DNA of 38,454 bases, from contig JALHQU010000041.1 of assembly GCA_022841795.1 (NCBI GenBank), forward strand, positions 1-38,454, written 5' to 3'. This DNA is from Fimbriiglobus sp. (GTDB taxonomy: Bacteria > Planctomycetota > Planctomycetia > Gemmatales > Gemmataceae). Within the stretch, counting starts at the first letter, position 1, and every line of letters begins with the position of its first letter. The notes under the pieces are model-generated. The model searched no databases. It worked only from the letters and a program-made list of their open reading frames with translations, and was not told where the DNA came from. Of the stretch, positions 24,701 to 33,300 are shown one piece after another. Both the position numbers and the translations under genes were made by a program.

Positions 24701-25461
24701 TGGTGGTGCTGCCGAACGACGACCCGAAGGCGGCGGCCACCGACAGGTTCGTGGTGTTCCGCGAGCTGGCCGAGGAGAAGGCCGGCACCCTGGCCCGCGG
24801 GCGGATGCTCACCGCCAAGCAGATGGACTTCGCCAACCGCGCCAAGGAGCAGGAGCTGTTCGCCACCGGGCCGGGCGAACTCCGCATCCTCCAGCCGGAG
24901 AGCGAGTCGCCGGCCGCCGGCCCGTCGTCCGACCCGAACGTCCGCACGTCGGCCAAGCCGCCGGACAAGGGGGAGATGAAGCTGACGGTGGTGTCGTTCC
25001 GCGACCGCATGACCGGGGTGGACCAGGGCGGCGGGGTGTTCCAGAAGGCCGACTTCCCGAACGGGGCGGTGGTGATGAACACCCCGGCCGCCGACCTGAT
25101 GCTGGCGCTCGAGCCGCACGCCCTGCCGAAGGGGTCGGTGTACCTCACCTGCCAGGACCGGATGACCGTGTCCAGCCGGCGGACCAAGCCGGACGCCCCG
25201 GCCGAGCAGTGGCTGGACGCGGTGGGCAACGCCGAGTTCCGGGACGACGCCCGCACCGGGCTGGGGGAGAAGGTGCGGTTCGACGGCACGCGGGCGGTGC
25301 TGGACGGCACGGACAAGCGGCTGGCCACGCTGCTGTCGAACAAGCGGGGGGTGACGGCCGACCAGTCCACGCGGGCGAAGCAGTTCGTGTACAACACCAA
25401 GACCGGCGAGGTGCGGGTGACCGAAACCTCCGGCGGCGCGTTCAACTCGTCCGGGCGGTGA
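21778..25461 (+). CDS. LptC/OstA-like LPS-transport protein, very large
   Basis: Probable periplasmic part of the LPS export bridge, held by one N-terminal helix. The 1227-aa product starts in the middle of a hydrophobic segment; reading upstream in frame adds 'RRVGILLLG' before it, with no ATG, GTG or TTG until the TGA at 21733. The body is beta-rich, with Lys/Pro-rich linkers (about 670-720) and many 'D..DL.V.WATRMKFEGARSFAQF'-like strands consistent with LptA/LptC/OstA-N jelly-roll repeats. The location directly after kdsD and kdsC supports this. It is far longer than LptC (about 190 aa), so it may hold several jelly-roll units. I used the GTG at 21778 as a minimal start, but the true one may be a CTG in the hydrophobic run. 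Confidence 0.6.
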   Translation: MAVLVAAFLAYSVVLGGFDGLPAIPEKYLKRAEGAVVPNFPIPTTILDLQHAFGPDSAEGGSSTEYQNRLQIPGRDGVIACGSPLTDRTPLVTVAPVSVALFGKRSAPLKPGEVRDASTFHADRAVIRFDRPINKVEDMFSAKVVGLELTSDPDDNADVPTDRKDKRKGRIWISSNRKSPDPADHVVIRTPGPVFVQLPDETTPYDPNVPQIWTAAAVEVFDRQNLPRKLRSRPVGDTRLSAVREITDGVRPVAALARPEDLRKFDAVADILTGDALPPPTVVATGLKVFLTPAKDDPAARRAERARSFSGVRKVVLGEQVQMNLWADGTGGFPGANDPPENEKEKKAAAPRSPNADPPVGLLAVAGGLLDGGTLAARVESRSLLLIETPGAFEYDLDKGVATFAVAGEAPPDRQNFVVVTRLSARNQTDDLVCSKLVLEMDTGKTPDGKPAPQPEPQAGFAVRVATAHGPQVYLSAQADGLEASGTEIKYVREPKANRTVMTLKGTPAAPVIAKRGGSTLKAGDPVTNATVEIITTDVTENGKPKRVSVASVVGPGQMRLVDKADDGGRRSGVAQWGKRLTHEIRTENGKSLDLLKFEENASFVDPQNGFTLRANSLWLWVARGDQPDRKPGDPPATVGATPERLVAEGDVHVDSDELVVRRTHKLTVWFRDVAPPKVVAAVEPKKPADAPLPDVPPLPTEQPKVAQAPPPKPAAKKPIPNPIQLQADAVETWMVRYPDPLQPPPVKKGDPTPVKYDLERARCDDNVWVQQDPDPNDPDRPAKGLDIKCTKLTLDHQPPAGSVLTVTGGRNKDNYAAVEFDGTTILGHAVVIDQPNNVVSVDGRGRLRVLSGSDVAGNELSTPSDLQVDWATRMKFEGARSFAQFIGGVVVDQVVKPDPAGKPSGVRPPGETLPAPRTAGPVNPTTNRSNLWCHQLDLTLDRPVYFNQLKGKERAKPQSVADKTANDRPKLKLVVVLPNDDPKAAATDRFVVFRELAEEKAGTLARGRMLTAKQMDFANRAKEQELFATGPGELRILQPESESPAAGPSSDPNVRTSAKPPDKGEMKLTVVSFRDRMTGVDQGGGVFQKADFPNGAVVMNTPAADLMLALEPHALPKGSVYLTCQDRMTVSSRRTKPDAPAEQWLDAVGNAEFRDDARTGLGEKVRFDGTRAVLDGTDKRLATLLSNKRGVTADQSTRAKQFVYNTKTGEVRVTETSGGAFNSSGR

Positions 25462-25569
25462 GTACGGCCCGCTCGCGCCGAACTCAAGAGCGACAAAGCG
25501 ACCAGTACCGCGATTGATTTCACAACGTTCATAGCTGTGCCTCCACGTCCGGCGGGTGAATCCGTCGGA

Positions 25570-25587
25570 TGTGATATTTTGTTCACA
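25570..25587. promoter_or_regulatory. AT-rich dyad TGTGA-N8-TCACA
   Basis: A symmetric element in an unusually AT-rich patch of the gap 25462-25648, between two convergent genes. CRP sites have 6 bases between the half-sites, so this is only CRP-like. No promoter is adjacent. Confidence 0.25.
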
Positions 25588-25648
25588 ATGCGGAGCGAAG
25601 CGGGAGGTCAGTAGGTCGCCGGGGTGGGCAGCCCCGGCTGACGATCGA

Positions 25649-25843
25649 TCAGCCACCCAGCAGGGCGAAGAACAGGCTGATGCACACCGACGCCACCCGG
25701 TCGAACCACTTGCCCGGCGAGCGGTCGTTCCGCACCACGTCGGCGTGGACGCGGGTGTACTCGACCCGCCCGTCCCCCGCGTCAGTCCGCTCGAACACGT
25801 CCACCGAGTCCGGGTACACGAACACCACGAGTTGCTTGTTCAT
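25649..25843 (-). CDS. Small hypothetical protein with C-terminal membrane helix
   Basis: A 64-aa protein beginning 'MNKQLVVFVYPDSVDVFERTD', with a polar middle and a C-terminal hydrophobic helix ('VASVCISLFFALLGG') that may anchor it in the membrane with a tail-anchor layout. I do not recognise a family. The ATG at 25843 is preceded by GGGGA eight bases upstream, better than the in-frame ATG 21 bases earlier. It stands between the LptC-like gene, which converges on it, and the ROCO gene upstream on the same strand. Confidence 0.5.
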   Translation of the reverse strand: MNKQLVVFVYPDSVDVFERTDAGDGRVEYTRVHADVVRNDRSPGKWFDRVASVCISLFFALLGG

Positions 25844-25980
25844 CGCTGATTCCCCAGTCGCCACCCGCCGGCGAGTGCCGGCCGCCGGTGCGACGGGGGA
25901 GGGTTCGGGCTATCCGCGCGGACGGACGGGTTTCCGCCCGATTCCGCGGGCTGGGAGTTGTCGATCGGAAGTGGCTGGGT

Positions 25981-26013
25981 TCCGCGCGGATTCCGCCCCG
26001 GAATCCGCGCGGA
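25981..26013. repeat. Tight 15-bp hairpin downstream of the ROCO gene
   Basis: Arms 25981-25995 and 25999-26013 with a 3-base loop, 43 bases past the ROCO stop. It could serve as a transcript-end stem, but there is no T-tract. The surrounding 25844-26055 is otherwise a GC-rich spacer with scattered CCGCGCGGA copies. Confidence 0.7.
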
Positions 26014-26055
26014 CGGCCGGCGGAATCGCGGCGGACGACCGGACATCTGGGCGGT

Positions 26056-28632
26056 TCATTCGGCCGGTAGGGTAGACGACAGGAATTGCAACCGCCCCCC
26101 GACCTTTCGCCACACCCACCCCTCGGCGGTGCGGCCGGCGGAGCCGTTCGGCAGGCGGCAGAACACCTCGGGGTTCCGCTTTCGATTCTTCTCTTGCGTG
26201 TAACTTTTCAGAGTGCCTTCTTCACTCATCCCCGTTCGCATCCTGGCGTCCGCGAGTTCGACCCAATCCGTTTCCTTCGCCGTGTTCACCGTCTGCCGCA
26301 GGCTCTCGGCCGCATCCAGTTCTTTGGGCTGACCGGGCGGCTTGCCGATGAACTCGTGCGCGAACAAGTCGCGGACGAGGTCGAATGCCCGCGTGCGGTC
26401 TTCCGGCGGGGACTTCGGGTCGAACCGGATTTCGACCACCCCGTTCACCGAGTCGGCCGAAACCACCACCCGGCACCCGTCATGTTGAACCATCACCCAG
26501 TCCCGTCCGTGGGCGTATCCCCCGCCCATTCTTTCCACCTGCTGGCGGTGGTGCATCCGCACGATGAAGCGGTGGAAGGCGCTCTCCGGCACGAACTCCC
26601 AAAGCAGGCGAGCCGTCGGCCAGTCCTCGTACCCCGGTGGTAGGCCGGATTTCAGCCCGCGGGGGAGCAGGTACTGCCCCTTCTCCACGTCGAAGAACGA
26701 CAACTCCACCAGTTTCAAGAACGCATCGATTACGTCCCCGCCGCAGAGATGCCCCACGCACTTCGCGTCGGCGGCCTGCACCTTCGCCCGGAGCGTGTCC
26801 GGGCTGAGCCACTCGCTCCGTTCGCTCTCCTCGAACACCCGGTACGCCGCGTGCTTCAACCACACCGGGTTGATGACGAACTCGCCCAGCACGGTGTCCG
26901 GCTGGAGCTTGTGCAACCGCTGCTGGCCGGGGGCGAGGTCGCGGTCCCGCTCGCGGTCCAGCCGGTCGCGGCCGAAGTAGAACAGGCTGCCCATGTAGTG
27001 CAGGGCGTCGCGGATCGCGTTCGACTGCTGGTCGTCCGGCACGTCGCACTCGTGGCACCACTGCCGGAACGTTGCCATCGGCACCAGAGCGACCTTCGGC
27101 AACTCCCGCTCGACGATCTCCCGCACCGCCTTCAACTCCGGCGACACCTTCCCCTGGCGGATGCCCTCCCGCTGGGCCAAGGCCGTTTCGATGGCGTCAC
27201 GGAGGGGTTGGATCGGCCGGTCCGGGTCGCACGCCGACAGGTCGTCCACCAGCGTCAGGCCGGCGAGTACGTCGTCGATGGGGGTTGGGCGGTCGATGGG
27301 CCGGTCGGCTCGCGTCACCTTGTCGCACTGGGTGACGGCCACGATCACCGGGGCGGTGCTACTGCCGAAGTGGGCGATCATCCGCCGCCAGTAGGCGACG
27401 GCGTTGCCCGTTTCCTCGCGGCCGACGTACTTCGAGCCGGACACCGCGTTCGCCGACAGCACCAGCACATAGATTGTCCGCCCGTCGTCGTTCAGGAACG
27501 TCTCGTGGACGCCGTGCAGCACCAGTTGCCCGCCGAAGTCCCACACCCGCGGTTCCACCTCCTGTGTCGATCCCGGTGTACAGAGTTTGGGCTTCCAGAC
27601 ACACTGTTCCGGGCGGATCAGGTCGATGTCCGGGGTCTGTACGCGGGGCCGGGTCCGCTCGACGCACCGGTCGAGGAAGCATCGCTCGAACAACCACGTC
27701 TTGCCGATGCTCCCCGTCCCCACGAACAGCACGCGGACGACGGGCAACGCCACTCCATGAAGAATCGCCGCGAAGATCTGTTGGGCGTCGCAAGTGGCGA
27801 GGATCGCCGGATCGACGCCTGTCCCCCACGTTTCGTGGAGTTCGAGCCATTTGAGTTTGGGGCAACCCTGGGCCAGTGCCTTAACCGCAGAGTCCGTCAC
27901 GCACGTCCCACTCAGCTTGAGGTTGTAGAGTTGGGGGCAGCCTTCGGCCAACGCCCGCACCCCGGCGTCCATCACATCCGTCGGGGACAGGGAGAGGTAT
28001 TGGAGTGCGGGGCAGTGGTCGGCCACCGCCCGCACTCCGGCGTCCGTCACCCATGTGCGACCGAGATCGAGGTGCTGTAGGCCGGGGCAGTGCTCGGCCA
28101 CCGCCGCTACCCCGGCGTCCGTCACCCCCGTGTAGGTGAGGTCGAGCCGTTGCAGGCCAGAGCAGTGCTCAGCCACCATCACCACCCCGGTGTCCGTCAC
28201 CTTTGTACAGTAGGACAGGTCGAGGTGCTGGAGTCGGGGGCAGTGGTCGGCCACCGCCGCTACCCCCGCGTCCGTCACCTGTTTGCAGTTCCACAGCACG
28301 AGGCCCTGCAGGCTAGGGTAACCTTCGGCTATCGCCACTACCCCGGCGTCCGTCACATCCGTTAGGGACAGGGAGAGGTATTGGAGTGCGGGGCAGTGGT
28401 CGGCCACCGCCCGCACTCCGGCGTCCGTCACCCATGTGCGACCGAGATCGAGGTGCTGTAGGCCGGGGCAGTGCTCGGCCACCGCCGCTACCCCGGCGTC
28501 CGTCACCGATGTGCCGCTCAGGTCCAGATTTTTGAGTTGAAGTTGGTTGCGTTTGGCCCGGTAGAGCCAAGTCCAAAGTTCATCATCACCATCGTATTGA
28601 CCCAGTGGCCGGAGTATATCGTCGCTGGGCAT
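26056..28632 (-). CDS. Bacterial ROCO protein (LRR-Roc-COR GTPase)
   Basis: Ras-like GTPase of the ROCO family; in known members nucleotide state alters dimerisation through the COR domain. The 858-aa product has a 35-residue lead, nine AMN1/F-box-like leucine-rich repeats of 25-26 residues (36-262) plus a degenerate tenth, then a Roc domain with P-loop GTGSIGKT (305-312), switch-II DFGGQ (365-369) and a G4-like TQCD (434-437), then a COR-like region (about 500-700). The C-terminal tail (about 720-858) is unrecognised, with no kinase domain. G4 is usually N/TKxD, so Lys is replaced by Gln, which could weaken guanine specificity. Five repeats differ from their neighbours by a recent 381-bp-offset duplication. 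The start at 28632 is the first ATG, about 90 bases downstream of a minus-strand TATAAT. Confidence 0.88.
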   Translation of the reverse strand: MPSDDILRPLGQYDGDDELWTWLYRAKRNQLQLKNLDLSGTSVTDAGVAAVAEHCPGLQHLDLGRTWVTDAGVRAVADHCPALQYLSLSLTDVTDAGVVAIAEGYPSLQGLVLWNCKQVTDAGVAAVADHCPRLQHLDLSYCTKVTDTGVVMVAEHCSGLQRLDLTYTGVTDAGVAAVAEHCPGLQHLDLGRTWVTDAGVRAVADHCPALQYLSLSPTDVMDAGVRALAEGCPQLYNLKLSGTCVTDSAVKALAQGCPKLKWLELHETWGTGVDPAILATCDAQQIFAAILHGVALPVVRVLFVGTGSIGKTWLFERCFLDRCVERTRPRVQTPDIDLIRPEQCVWKPKLCTPGSTQEVEPRVWDFGGQLVLHGVHETFLNDDGRTIYVLVLSANAVSGSKYVGREETGNAVAYWRRMIAHFGSSTAPVIVAVTQCDKVTRADRPIDRPTPIDDVLAGLTLVDDLSACDPDRPIQPLRDAIETALAQREGIRQGKVSPELKAVREIVERELPKVALVPMATFRQWCHECDVPDDQQSNAIRDALHYMGSLFYFGRDRLDRERDRDLAPGQQRLHKLQPDTVLGEFVINPVWLKHAAYRVFEESERSEWLSPDTLRAKVQAADAKCVGHLCGGDVIDAFLKLVELSFFDVEKGQYLLPRGLKSGLPPGYEDWPTARLLWEFVPESAFHRFIVRMHHRQQVERMGGGYAHGRDWVMVQHDGCRVVVSADSVNGVVEIRFDPKSPPEDRTRAFDLVRDLFAHEFIGKPPGQPKELDAAESLRQTVNTAKETDWVELADARMRTGMSEEGTLKSYTQEKNRKRNPEVFCRLPNGSAGRTAEGWVWRKVGGRLQFLSSTLPAE
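27984..28126 (-). repeat. LRR-encoding repeat, copy 1 (143 bp)
   Basis: By eye identical to 28365-28507 across the full length, offset 381 bp, exactly five LRR units (127 codons). Other repeats in the gene differ clearly at the DNA level. Confidence 0.85.
28365..28507 (-). repeat. LRR-encoding repeat, copy 2 (143 bp)
   Basis: Partner of 27984-28126. The pair encodes LRR units 1-3 and 6-8 (as counted from the N-terminus), which share the same 'VTDAGVRAVADHCPALQY' unit. Confidence 0.85.
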
Positions 28633-28720
28633 GGCAGGCTCGCACGGCGGTGGGGCTGGACACCGGCGGATTCATGTCGTGCCGTTCACTGGGCAGGTTC
28701 ACCCGGCAAGGCCAACACCA

Positions 28721-28726
28721 ATTATA
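28721..28726 (-). promoter_or_regulatory. Minus-strand consensus -10 upstream of the ROCO gene
   Basis: TATAAT on the minus strand about 89 bases before the start at 28632. No clear -35 is seen. It is the only sigma70-like hexamer in the 233-bp gap 28633-28865, which otherwise shows no feature. Confidence 0.4.
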
Positions 28727-28865
28727 CCCACGGATTCAGACTGGCAGACGGCCGACGCCGGCCGCACGCCGAATGGCCCGTGCGTCTTGTAGGTCGCGGT
28801 CGAAGACTCGTGGGAGCGAGGCGAGGCCCGTTCCCCAACTCCGCTGGCCGGTCGCTGACCGCCCT

Positions 28866-29681
28866 CTACCCTGCTGCCTGCCAGAACTCCTCCAGCTTGG
28901 CGTTCACCCGGTCGGGCCACTGGATGGGCAGGCCGTGCGAGGCGTCGGCGTACTCGATGAACTTCGCCCCCGGGATGCCGGTCGCCAGCGCCCGGCCGAG
29001 CGGGGGCGGGGCGATCGGGTCGTGCGTGCCGCACATCACCAGCGTGGGGATGTCGGCCAGCTCGCCCAGCCGCGGGGTGGCGTTCGCCGCCCGCATCGCC
29101 TTCAACTGGTCATTCACCACCGGCGGGGAGTCGGCCAGGTCGTGCCCGAACAGCGGGGCCAGCCGCTCGGCCAGCGTGTCCCGCTCGGCCGCCTTCATCG
29201 CCCCCGGCGGCAGCAGCAGTTGCAGGAACCCCCGCCGCCGCATCCGCCGGGTGCCCACCTTCGACCGCAGTCCGGCCCAGATCATCCGCAGGGTGAGCGG
29301 GGCCACCGCCCGGCCGTCGGCGAACGTACACATCAGGGTGAGGGAGCGGACCCGCCGGCGGTGGGCGAGCGCCAGGGACACCGCCGCCAGCCCGCCGAGC
29401 GAGTGCCCGACGACGTGGGCCGACTCCCACCCGGCGGCGTCCAGCACCGCCCGCGCGTCGTCCGCCATCCGCTCGACGGTGACGGCTGCTCCGGCCGGCT
29501 GGCTGCGGCCCATGCCGCGGTTATCGAACGTCAGGCACGAGTACCGGGCGGACAGCGGTTCGACCTGCGGCCGCCAGCCGTCGCCGTGAACGCCGACCCC
29601 CTGGACGAACAGCACCGGCGGACCGGCCCCGCGGAGGTCGTAGGCGATCGGACAGCCGAGGTGGTGGACAGCGCCGGTCAT
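28866..29681 (-). CDS. Alpha/beta hydrolase
   Basis: Cytoplasmic alpha/beta-fold hydrolase, substrate unknown. The 271-aa product has the oxyanion region 'LFVQGVGVHGDGW', the 'FDNRGMGRS' loop, nucleophile elbow GHSLGG (Ser94), acid in 'GTHDPIAP' (Asp221) and His249 in 'ADASHGLPIQWP', so the triad is complete. The order and spacing fit the peroxidase/esterase/lactonase group. The ATG at 29681 overlaps the TGA of the HNH gene by ATGA, which strongly suggests translational coupling in a three-gene operon. Confidence 0.9.
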   Translation of the reverse strand: MTGAVHHLGCPIAYDLRGAGPPVLFVQGVGVHGDGWRPQVEPLSARYSCLTFDNRGMGRSQPAGAAVTVERMADDARAVLDAAGWESAHVVGHSLGGLAAVSLALAHRRRVRSLTLMCTFADGRAVAPLTLRMIWAGLRSKVGTRRMRRRGFLQLLLPPGAMKAAERDTLAERLAPLFGHDLADSPPVVNDQLKAMRAANATPRLGELADIPTLVMCGTHDPIAPPPLGRALATGIPGAKFIEYADASHGLPIQWPDRVNAKLEEFWQAAG

Positions 29682-30091
29682 GAGGGTGGGTGTCGGCCGC
29701 GGGCCGTCTCTTCCTGCCGGATCGCCAGGATGATCGGGCGGTTCATGGCGAGGGCGGCGACGGTCGCCCGGCCGGTCGGGGTGAGTGGGACGACGACCTC
29801 CCCGTTCCAGCGGAAGTGATCCACCCAGTGATCCGTTCGCGGGTTGAACAGCGGGACGTCCTCGCCGGTTTCGGGGTCCGCGGCGGTTCTCTTGGCCCAC
29901 TTCCGCAGCGAACACGACGCGCAGGCCAGCGCCAGGTTGTCCGAAACGGTCGGCCCGTCCGCCGCCCGCGGCACGACGTGGTCGATGTGGAACGTGGCTT
30001 CCTGCCCGAGTTGGGACAGTCCGCAGTACTCGCACCGGCTGCGGGCGCGGAGGATCACCTCGTCGGCCAGCGCTCGCGGGATGTCACTCAC
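29678..30091 (-). CDS. HNH endonuclease
   Basis: Small HNH-family nuclease. The 137-aa product has a zinc knuckle CEYC (Cys20, Cys23), the HIDHVVPRAADGP catalytic stretch (His35 and His38 of the beta-beta-alpha-metal fold), SDNLALAC with Asn52, and a second CASC pair (Cys57, Cys60). A C-terminal part of about 70 residues follows ('VPLFNPRTDHWVDHFRWNGEVVVPLTPTGRATVAALAMN'), a form often found in stand-alone cyanobacterial and planctomycetal HNH genes. The GTG start at 30091 overlaps the stop of the small upstream gene by GTGA, and its own stop overlaps the next start, so all three appear co-translated. Confidence 0.9.
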   Translation of the reverse strand: MSDIPRALADEVILRARSRCEYCGLSQLGQEATFHIDHVVPRAADGPTVSDNLALACASCSLRKWAKRTAADPETGEDVPLFNPRTDHWVDHFRWNGEVVVPLTPTGRATVAALAMNRPIILAIRQEETARGRHPPS

Positions 30092-30303
30092 GCGGCCGCC
30101 CGCTCCGCCCGGAGCCGCAGCAGCGTGAGCAGCTCGGACAAGTTCACCAGCCCCTCCGCCTCCCGCCGCTCCTGGTCGGTGAGCGGCGGGCCAGCGTCCT
30201 GGCGGTCGAGCAGATCATGCAATCGCGCCGCGACCGCCTCGGGCAGCTTGAACCGGGCCAGGTCGCCGGGCAGTTCCACGTCGAGTACCAGTGCGGTGGT
30301 CAT
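30088..30303 (-). CDS. Small protein paired with the HNH nuclease
   Basis: A 71-aa mostly helical protein ('MTTALVLDVELPGDLARFKLPEAVAARLHDLLDRQ...LTDQERREAEGLVNLSELLTLLRLRAERA'). The beta-strand followed by helices resembles small antitoxin-like or nuclease-partner proteins, but no family is recognised. The stop overlaps the GTG start of the HNH gene. The ATG at 30303 is used; an upstream in-frame ATG at 30324 is possible. It follows the M14-S9 gene by 49 bases on the same strand and could share its transcript. Confidence 0.65.
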   Translation of the reverse strand: MTTALVLDVELPGDLARFKLPEAVAARLHDLLDRQDAGPPLTDQERREAEGLVNLSELLTLLRLRAERAAA

Positions 30304-30352
30304 GGCGTCCCTCGGTTCCGACACCCCATCGTAGCCGAGCGAACGGTCGGCG

Positions 30353-33300
30353 TCACTTCTCCAGCCCGAACGCCCGCCGGATGAACTGCACCTGGGTTCG
30401 CGGGTAGTGGGCGGGGGTGATGCCGTGCCGGGAGGTGGGGTACACCATCGACTCGAACTCCTTGTTCGCCAGTTGCAGCGCGTTCATCAGTTGCAGGCTG
30501 TTCTGCGGGTGGACGTTGTCGTCGATCAGCCCGTGGCAGATGAGCAGCTTGCCGTGCAGACGCCTGGCCGCCTTCACCACGCTCGTCTTCTCGTACCCGT
30601 CGATGTTCGCCGCCGGCAGGCCCATGTACCGCTCGGTGTAGATGGAGTCGTAGTAGCGCCAGTCGGTGACGGGGGCGCCGGCGATGCCGGCGGCGAACTT
30701 CTTGCTGTGCGTGAGCGCGTAACTCGCCATGAACCCGCCGTAGCTGTGCCCGCTGATGCCCACGCGGGTCAGGTCCGCCCACGAGTTCTTGCCGATCCAG
30801 TCCACCGCTTCCTCCAGGTCCTTCAGCTCCTGCACGCCCATCTGCTTGTAGCAGGTCCACGCCGACTCCGCCCCCTTCCCGCTGGCGCTCCGCGGATCGA
30901 CCCGGAACACCACGATGCCGCTGGCCGCCAGCACCTGCTCGAACACCCGCCCGCTGCCCCAGCCGTCACGGACGGTGGGGGCGTGCGGGCCGGCGTAGGT
31001 GAGAATCCAGATCGGGTAGCGGTTGTACTCGTGGAAGTCCGGCGGGTAGGTGATGGCCGCCTCCAGTTCGAACCCGTCCTTCATCTTCACCGTGGTCCGC
31101 TCGTACCGGCCGAACCTGTACTGCTCGCGCTCGTAGGCCGGGTTGGTGTCCAGCACTCGCACCGGCTTGACGAACAGCTCCCGCAGCACGGACTGCGTCG
31201 GGGTGAAGTCGTCGCTCTGCCGATCGACGTACAGCGTGCCCTTCGGGGCCAGGTCGATGCGGTGGGTGGTCGGGGTGTGCGAGATCACCTGCACGTCCCC
31301 GCCGGACAGCGACGCCAGCCCGAGGTGCGTGCCGGTGCTCCGCACCATGTTGCCGGTCAGGTACACGTCCCCGCTCGCCTCGTCGATCCGCTCGACCGAC
31401 TTCACCTCCCAGTTGCCGGCGGTGATCTGCCGCGGCGTCTTGCCGTCCGGCGGGTACAGGTACAGGTGCTTCCACCCGCTGCGTTCGCTCAGGAACAGGA
31501 ACGACCCGTCCTTGAGGAACTTCGGCTCGCCGGCGTCGTCGATCCACGCCTTCGTGGAATCCCGGAACAGCTTCTGCCCGGCGGCGTCCGGGGCCGGCCA
31601 GGTCACGAAGTCGAGCCAGGTTTGCACCCGGTTCTGCACGAAGGCGTACACCGCCGGCTTGTCCCCGCCGGTCCACCCGACGCGGGAGATGAGCGTGTCC
31701 GCCGGCTTGTACTCGCTCAGGTCCAGGAACTTGGCGATCGGCTCGGTCTCGGCCACGCCCACCAGCCCGAGCTTCACCGTCGGGTTCGTCTGCCCGGCCT
31801 TCGGGTAGTTGATCGCCTCCGGCTTGCCGTCCTGCGAGGCGAGGGTGAACTTGGGCACGCCCGTGTCGTCGAACCGCAGGAACGCCAACCGGGTCGAGTC
31901 CGGCGCCCACCAGTACGCCTTGCCGTTGCGGTTGAAGATCTCCTCCTCGTACACCCAGTCGGCCCGGCCGTTCAGGACGTCGTTCTTCCCGCCGTCGCTG
32001 GTCAGCCGCTTCGCCTTGCCGCTGCCCACCTCGACGGCGAACAGGTTGCCGCTCAGCACGTAGGCGTACCACTTGCCGTCCGGGGAGAACGAGCCGAACT
32101 CCGGGGCCGGCTGGTCCTTCTCGATCTTGGTCAGCCGCACGCCGGGGGAGCCGTCGCGGTACGCCAGCACGGTGCCGGTGCGGGTGGTGATGACCACGCC
32201 GGAGCGGTCCGGGGTGAACGTGTAGTTCGGCCCGAGCAGCGGGTTGCCGCCCCCGCCGCGGCTGGGCCGCCCGCCGGCCGGAGGACTTCCCGCCGGTTGC
32301 TCCGGCGGGATGGCCCCCTGCACCATCGCCAGCGACTTCTTCAGGTTGTCCGGATCGACGAACAGTTCCGCCCGGCCGGAGCGGGCGTGGACCTTCCACA
32401 GCTTGTTGTCCTTCACCTGCAGCCAGTGTTCGCCGTCGTCCAGCCAGGTGATGTCGCCGACCGGCTGCCCGCCCAGCCCGACCCGGTTGCCCACCAGATC
32501 CAGGGTGAACGGCTTGTTCGACGCCCGCTCCTCGGGCAGCGGGCGGGGCGGGCCGGTGAACACCGGCTGGTCCTTCACCACCCGCAGCACCGGGAACGGC
32601 TGGCCCGCCTTCACCCCGGCGTCGAAGTAGTTCCAGGTGGTCAGCCCGTCGTCGGCCATCGGTTCGAGCAGGTAGGCGGCGAGCTGACCGAGCGGCTGAG
32701 CGGTGCGGACCAGGAACGCGCCCGGCTCGGCCTTCGTCTTCGTCTTCGTCGCCGTCGCCTCCACCGTCCGCAGCTTGTGCTTCTGGAACTCCCGCTCCTC
32801 CTTCGTGTCCGTCACCGTGTACGTCTCGGTGTCCAGTTCGGTCTGCTCGCGGACCTCCTCCACCTTGATGCCGTGCCGCCGCAGGGCGTCGGCCGCCGCC
32901 GCGTACTGGGCCGGGAACAGGTACGCCGCCGGCCGGTCCACCTCCAGCGTTGCCACCAGCTTGTCGATGATGCGGCAGGTGTAGTCCTTCGGCGTGTCCG
33001 TCTTCTTCCACCGCCCGTCCTTCTGCTCCTCCACCCAGCCGAACACCGTTTCCGTCTTGTCGCGGGCCACCGTCTTCGTCCGCAGGGCCACCTTCGCCCG
33101 CGGCTTCTGGGCGTCGGCGAACACCTTCTTCACCGCGTCCAGGTTCTCCGCGACGAACTCGAAGTTGCCCTTCACGAACGCGTAGCTCACCTTCACCCGG
33201 TCCTCGAACGAGGCGTAGGTGTACGACTCGGACAGCACCCCCAGGATGCCCCGCAGCCCGTACAGTTGGGTGCCGTACCGCGGGCCGGTGCCGTAGGTGA

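Noticed and set aside
25570-25587. CRP binding site
   Set aside because: Half-sites are separated by 8 rather than 6 bases and there is no promoter next to it.
21175-25656. Minus-strand frame of 1493 codons opposite kdsC and the LptC-like gene
   Set aside because: Composition is His/Arg/Gly/Gln-biased with no recognisable domain, while the plus strand has KdsC and a coherent N-terminal helix.
25680-26075. Plus-strand 131-codon frame near 25.7-26.1 kb
   Set aside because: Opposite a better-supported small gene and in a repeat-rich spacer; Arg/Ser/Pro-rich with no motif.
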